From an uncultured Gemmatimonadota bacterium (GTDB lineage Bacteria; Gemmatimonadota; Gemmatimonadetes; Gemmatimonadales; Gemmatimonadaceae): DNA of 64,000 nucleotides. Below, in pieces: positions 60,849 to 64,000 of this stretch (positions are counted from its first letter, which is position 1; each line of letters starts with the position of its first letter). The notes under the pieces were generated by a model. That model was not told the DNA's origin, searched no databases, and saw only the letters and a list, made by a program, of their open reading frames with translations. The translations under genes and the position numbers were made by a program. The DNA is taken from NCBI GenBank assembly GCA_903882745.1, contig CAIRYG010000011.1, positions 558,001 to 622,000 on the forward strand. The letters are read 5' to 3'.

Positions 60849-61561
60849 GCCCCTCCGCGCGCGGGAAGCCGCTCGGCTCGCCGCGCGGCTTCCCGCGCGG
60901 CACCAAGCTCCGGGAGGGTCAAGGTCCGGCCTGACGCACCGGTGTGCACCACCCCTCCCGCATGCGCGACTAGGATCGCCGCGGCACGCACAAGCCCGCT
61001 TTCAAGCCCGCTCTCCGATCCGGCTGGCCCGCGCGACAGCTCAATCGAAACGACCTCTGCCGACGTCGTGGGATACCGCACGACGACCGGCACACTCTCG
61101 TCCGTGGATTCACGCGCGGCATCGGTGAGCAACACCAACAGCGCCTGGATCAGCGAACCGCGACGCGCCAACACCGGCGCCGGGGCCTGATGCGCCGAAG
61201 AGGCCTCAGCCGGTAGTTCCACAGGAACTGACCGCACATCCGCGTGCTGCGCCAGCAACGCCACCGCGACCGCCATCACGTCGGGAAGCGCGATAGGCTC
61301 CAGCTCCCCCTCCCCGTCCAGCGGTATCGATCGGAAGAGCTGCAGGAGTGCCTCAAGGCGTGCCATCTCGCCGTCAAAGGCCTCGCCCCAGCGGGGTTCC
61401 GACGGGCGCTCCCGCATCGCCGTGCCGATACTCCACACAGAGAACATCCGATTCCCCAGCGAGTGCGTGAGCCCGCGTGTCAGGGCGTCGGCGGTCTCAA
61501 TCCATGCAGCAGCAGCGGCAGAATCTGCCGCCAAGTCAGCTGGTGTAATCCGCTTAGTCAC
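60845..61561 (-). CDS. Degenerate histidine kinase-like protein, antisense to the flagellar operon
   Basis: 238 residues. A dimerisation/phospho-acceptor-like helix ALTRGLTHSLGNRMFSVW with His33 resembles HisKA H-box sequences. A C-terminal segment SLIQALLVLLTDAARES aligns with the kinase N-box but has Asp147 where the Mg-binding Asn belongs. No DxGxG G1 box is present, though AAILVAHAGGVVHTG...LPEL resembles the end of the fold. Probably an inactive kinase, a phosphatase or phosphorelay partner for the response regulator at 31646. It is convergent with csrA (4-bp stop overlap) and divergent from motA. Confidence 0.6.
   Translation of the reverse strand: MTKRITPADLAADSAAAAAWIETADALTRGLTHSLGNRMFSVWSIGTAMRERPSEPRWGEAFDGEMARLEALLQLFRSIPLDGEGELEPIALPDVMAVAVALLAQHADVRSVPVELPAEASSAHQAPAPVLARRGSLIQALLVLLTDAARESTDESVPVVVRYPTTSAEVVSIELSRGPAGSESGLESGLVRAAAILVAHAGGVVHTGASGRTLTLPELGAAREAARRAERLPARGGA
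60858..60899 (+). terminator. Hairpin after csrA
   Basis: A 14-bp perfect stem CGCGCGGGAAGCCG/CGGCTTCCCGCGCG with a 14-base loop, inside the 3' end of the convergent kinase-like gene. No T-run; a probable transcript end for the flgF-csrA operon. Confidence 0.45.
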
Positions 61562-61596
61562 GGGTGAACGCTCCTGCAGGAGAAATCCGCGGACCG

Positions 61597-61604
61597 GCCG
61601 ATAC
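61597..61604 (+). promoter_or_regulatory. Possible sigma-28 -10 element before motA
   Basis: GCCGATAC matches seven of eight bases of the sigma-28 -10 element, 52 bp before motA, but no TAAA sits 15 bases upstream (nearest GAAA is at 11). Weak on its own; motAB is a usual sigma-28 target. Confidence 0.3.
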
Positions 61605-61655
61605 TAGAAGTGTGGACATGAGGTCCTCGCCCCCATTCGACACGGAAGCGTCGCT

Positions 61656-62513
61656 GTGTTTCTGATCATTGGTATCATTGTTGTCTTCGGAAGCATCATC
61701 GGAGGCTACCTGAACGAGCATGGCAATTTTGCCGTGCTGATTCAGCCGAACGAATTCCTCATCATCGGCGGAGCCGCCCTCGGCTCAATGGTGATCGGCA
61801 ACTCGCCCGCGACCATCAAACGGTGCGGGCAGATGACGCTGGGCCTCCTCAAGCCAAACCCATTCAACTCGACCGCGTACGAGGACCTGCTACAGGTACT
61901 CTACAAGGTGTTCCAGAAGGCCCGCAAGGACGGCCTTGTCGGACTCGAGTCCCACATCGTGGATCCTGAGAAGAGCGACATCTTCAAGGCCCACCCAATG
62001 TTCATGCACCACACCCAGGCGGTCGCCCTGTTGTGCGACACCCTGAAGGTACTGCTCACCGGTGCCGTCGAGAACCATCACCTCGACGAAATCATCTCCT
62101 CCGACCTCGAACAACAGCATCACGAAGCGATGTCGGCCCCATCGGCGATCACGAAGGTCGGCGACGCCATGCCCGGATTCGGCATCGTGGCCGCCGTACT
62201 CGGTGTCATCATCACCATGAGCTCCATCGGCGGCGCGGCATCCGAAGTGGGCGAGAAAGTCGGCGCTGCCCTCGTCGGCACCTTCCTGGGCATCCTGATG
62301 TCGTACGGCGTCATGGGGCCCATCGCGCAGGCCATCGAGGGACGGATTGCCTCCGAACATGCCTACATGCTCGTGATCAAGACCGCCCTGCTCGCCTATG
62401 CTCGCGGCGACTCGCCAATGTCGGCCGTGGAGTTCGCACGCCGCGGCATCGAACCTGAGGACCGTCCGTCGTTCGCCGCGCTTGAGTCAATGGTCCGCAA
62501 CCGAGCGGCCTAA
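61656..62513 (+). CDS. motA: Flagellar stator protein MotA
   Basis: Proton-channel stator subunit. 285 residues from GTG (GGAAG nine bases upstream), four membrane segments. Cytoplasmic loop residues and the conserved block GDAMPGFGIVAAVLGVIITMSSIGG and VGAALVGTFLGILMSYGVMGPIA are standard for MotA. Paired with motB 3 bp downstream. Confidence 0.96.
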   Translation: MFLIIGIIVVFGSIIGGYLNEHGNFAVLIQPNEFLIIGGAALGSMVIGNSPATIKRCGQMTLGLLKPNPFNSTAYEDLLQVLYKVFQKARKDGLVGLESHIVDPEKSDIFKAHPMFMHHTQAVALLCDTLKVLLTGAVENHHLDEIISSDLEQQHHEAMSAPSAITKVGDAMPGFGIVAAVLGVIITMSSIGGAASEVGEKVGAALVGTFLGILMSYGVMGPIAQAIEGRIASEHAYMLVIKTALLAYARGDSPMSAVEFARRGIEPEDRPSFAALESMVRNRAA

Positions 62514-62516
62514 GCC

Positions 62517-63326
62517 GTGAGTAAAACTGCCCCGACGAAACGCCCCATCGTCATTAAGAAGATCAAGAAGGCTGGGCACGCACACCACGGCGGATCGTGG
62601 AAGGTGGCGTATGCCGACTTCGTGACGGCGATGATGGCGTTCTTCATGGTGATGTGGATCGTCGGCATGGACGACGCCACCAAGAAGTCCATTGAGACCT
62701 ACTTCTCGAACCCGAACCCCAGCATGAAGGGATCGGCCTCCGGGACGAGCCCTATCGGCCACGGCAGCAAGCCGGTGCAGCTGAATCCAGTTCAGGTCAA
62801 GCAGATGATTCGCGTAGCCGAGGAGAAGTCGTTCAAGGCCGCGGCAGATCGCATCCGTGCCCGGCTCGACTCCGCGCGTGGATCGCTCGGCACCGCCAAG
62901 TTCGAAGTCACCGTCACGGAGGGCGGGCTTCGCATTGAGTTGATCGAAGGCGAAGCCGGTGATTCGTACTTCGCGCGCGGTTCGGGCCAAATGCGCACCG
63001 CGGCAAAGGTTGGCCTGGTCCTCATTGCATCTGAGCTCAGCGCGCTGCGTAATCCGGTGGTCCTTGAGGGACACACCGACGCCAGCCACTACGGCTCAAG
63101 CGCGAGCTACAGCAACTGGGAGCTCTCCGCCGACCGCGCAAACGCCGCGCGCCGCATGCTCGAGGAAGCGTCGCTCGACTCCAAGCGGATTGTCGAAGTG
63201 CGCGGCTATGCCGACACCCGACTGCGGAATGCGAAGGACCCGAGCGCACCGGAAAATCGCCGGATCTCCATTTTCCTGCCCTTCAGTGATGTCAAAGCCA
63301 AAGCAGATTCGCTCGCGGTAAACTAA
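62517..63326 (+). CDS. motB: Flagellar stator protein MotB (proton type)
   Basis: Anchors the stator to peptidoglycan. 269 residues, GTG start. The membrane segment WKVAYADFVTAMMAFFMVMWIV contains the proton-binding Asp34. The C-terminal OmpA-like domain (LIASELSALRNPVVLEGHTDASHYG ... NWELSADRANAARRMLE) binds the wall. The YADFVTAMMAFF form is the H+ rather than Na+ type. Last flagellar gene before the ribosomal genes. Confidence 0.96.
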   Translation: MSKTAPTKRPIVIKKIKKAGHAHHGGSWKVAYADFVTAMMAFFMVMWIVGMDDATKKSIETYFSNPNPSMKGSASGTSPIGHGSKPVQLNPVQVKQMIRVAEEKSFKAAADRIRARLDSARGSLGTAKFEVTVTEGGLRIELIEGEAGDSYFARGSGQMRTAAKVGLVLIASELSALRNPVVLEGHTDASHYGSSASYSNWELSADRANAARRMLEEASLDSKRIVEVRGYADTRLRNAKDPSAPENRRISIFLPFSDVKAKADSLAVN

Positions 63327-63355
63327 GTCGTACCGACGTGAATCCCCGGAAAGAC

Positions 63356-63389
63356 AACGCGCCCCGTCGGTAACCCGACGGGGCGCGTT
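63356..63389. terminator. Bidirectional terminator between motB and rpsG
   Basis: A perfect 15-bp stem AACGCGCCCCGTCGG/CCGACGGGGCGCGTT with loop TAAC, placed between convergent motB and rpsG. On the minus strand it is followed by GTCTTTCC. It closes the rpsL-rpsG transcript, showing that this half of the str operon ends here rather than running into fusA. Confidence 0.8.
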
Positions 63390-63407
63390 CTGTAGCGAGA
63401 GACGCGA

Positions 63408-63874
63408 CTACCAGCGATAGTGCGCGAAGGCCTTGTTGGCCTCGGCCATGCGGTGCGTGTCTTCCTTCTTCTTGACGGCATTGCCTTCGCCCTTGCTCGC
63501 GGCGATCGTCTCGGCGGCAAGCTTCTCCGCCATCGACTTCTCGTTGCGGTCGCGCGAATAGCTGATCAGCCAACGCATGGCGAGTGCCGTACGGCGTTCC
63601 GGGCGAACTTCGACCGGCACCTGATACGTGGCACCACCGACGCGGCGGCTCTTGACCTCGACGACGGGCTTGAGGTTCGTGAGCGCCTGCTTGAAGACGT
63701 TCACACCAGGCTGCGAGGTGCGGCTCTCCACGAGATCCATCGCCCCGTAGAAGATGCGCTCGGCCGTGGACTTCTTGCCCTGATACATCAGGACGTTGAT
63801 GAACTTGCTGACAGTCTGGCTGTCGTAGCGCGAATCCGCGAGGATCGTGCGCTTCACACTCTTTTTGCGGCGGC

Positions 63875-63878
<4 letters not shown>
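63408..63878 (-). CDS. rpsG: 30S ribosomal protein S7
   Basis: Primary assembly protein of the 30S head. 156 residues with a GTG start overlapping the rpsL stop. [46 protein letters not shown] and [25 protein letters not shown] are canonical. It lacks its normal downstream neighbour fusA. Confidence 0.97.

Positions 63879-64000
<122 letters not shown>

Overview
The window is about 64 kb of high-GC DNA from a diderm (Gram-negative type) bacterium. The flagellum has both an outer-membrane L ring (FlgH) and a P ring (FlgI). Motility genes sit under sigma-54 and sigma-28 type promoters, and a FliW/CsrA pair controls flagellin. High GC, alanine-rich tails on ribosomal proteins and this gene order make me think of Gemmatimonadota, but that is an inference and no marker search was run.

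Layout. 1-3370 (minus strand): start of purA, a DapA-family aldolase, a D-2-hydroxyacid dehydrogenase and trpS. 3394-5775 (plus): an inositol-monophosphatase-type gene broken by a one-base frameshift, then a bifunctional formiminotransferase-cyclodeaminase. 5777-22120 (minus): a long translation/secretion block, read in transcription order as fusA, tuf, rpsJ, rplC, rplD, rplW, rplB, rpsS, rplV, rpsC, rplP, rpmC, rpsQ, rplN, rplX, rplE, rpsN, rpsH, rplF, rplR, rpsE, rpmD, rplO, secY, adk, map. 22764-63326 (mostly plus): a nearly complete flagellar locus. 63408-64000 (minus): rpsG and the 3' end of rpsL. The str operon (normally rpsL-rpsG-fusA-tuf) is therefore split, with about 41 kb of flagellar genes lying between rpsG and fusA.

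Flagellar locus. Filament block: flgM and neighbours (minus), flgL-fliW, fliC, fliD-fliS-fliT-like, a glycosyltransferase (minus) and an NtrC-type regulator. Basal-body and export block 1: flgB-flgC-unknown-fliE-F-G-H-I-J-ylxF/motE-like-fliK-flgD-flgE. Block 2: fliL-M-N-OP-Q-R-flhB-flhA-flhF-flhG-fliA-unknown. Block 3: flgF-G-A-H-I-J-N-K-csrA. An antisense degenerate histidine kinase and motA-motB follow. No che genes are present.

Regulation readable from the sequence. Four sites fit the sigma-54 consensus (TGGCACG-N4-TTGC), directly upstream of flgL, flgB, fliL and flgF. Sigma-28-like sites (TAAA-N15-GCCGATAA type) precede fliC (two) and flgM. A CsrA-type hairpin with an ACGGAT loop lies just ahead of the fliC ribosome binding site. 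With the sigma-54 activator, FliA, FlgM, FliW and CsrA all encoded here, the locus appears to carry most of its own regulatory hierarchy apart from RpoN.

Main oddities. The FliK-type protein contains what looks like an M15 (LAS-type) peptidoglycan peptidase, while FlgJ lacks a hydrolase domain. FliO and FliP are fused around an internal signal peptide. FlhG lacks the P-loop lysine. FliM lacks the CheY-binding peptide, FlgH has no lipobox cysteine, and adenylate kinase has DGVVR in place of DGFPR. S5 carries an RGG/GGP-rich N-terminal tail and L4 a Lys/Ala-rich C-terminal tail.
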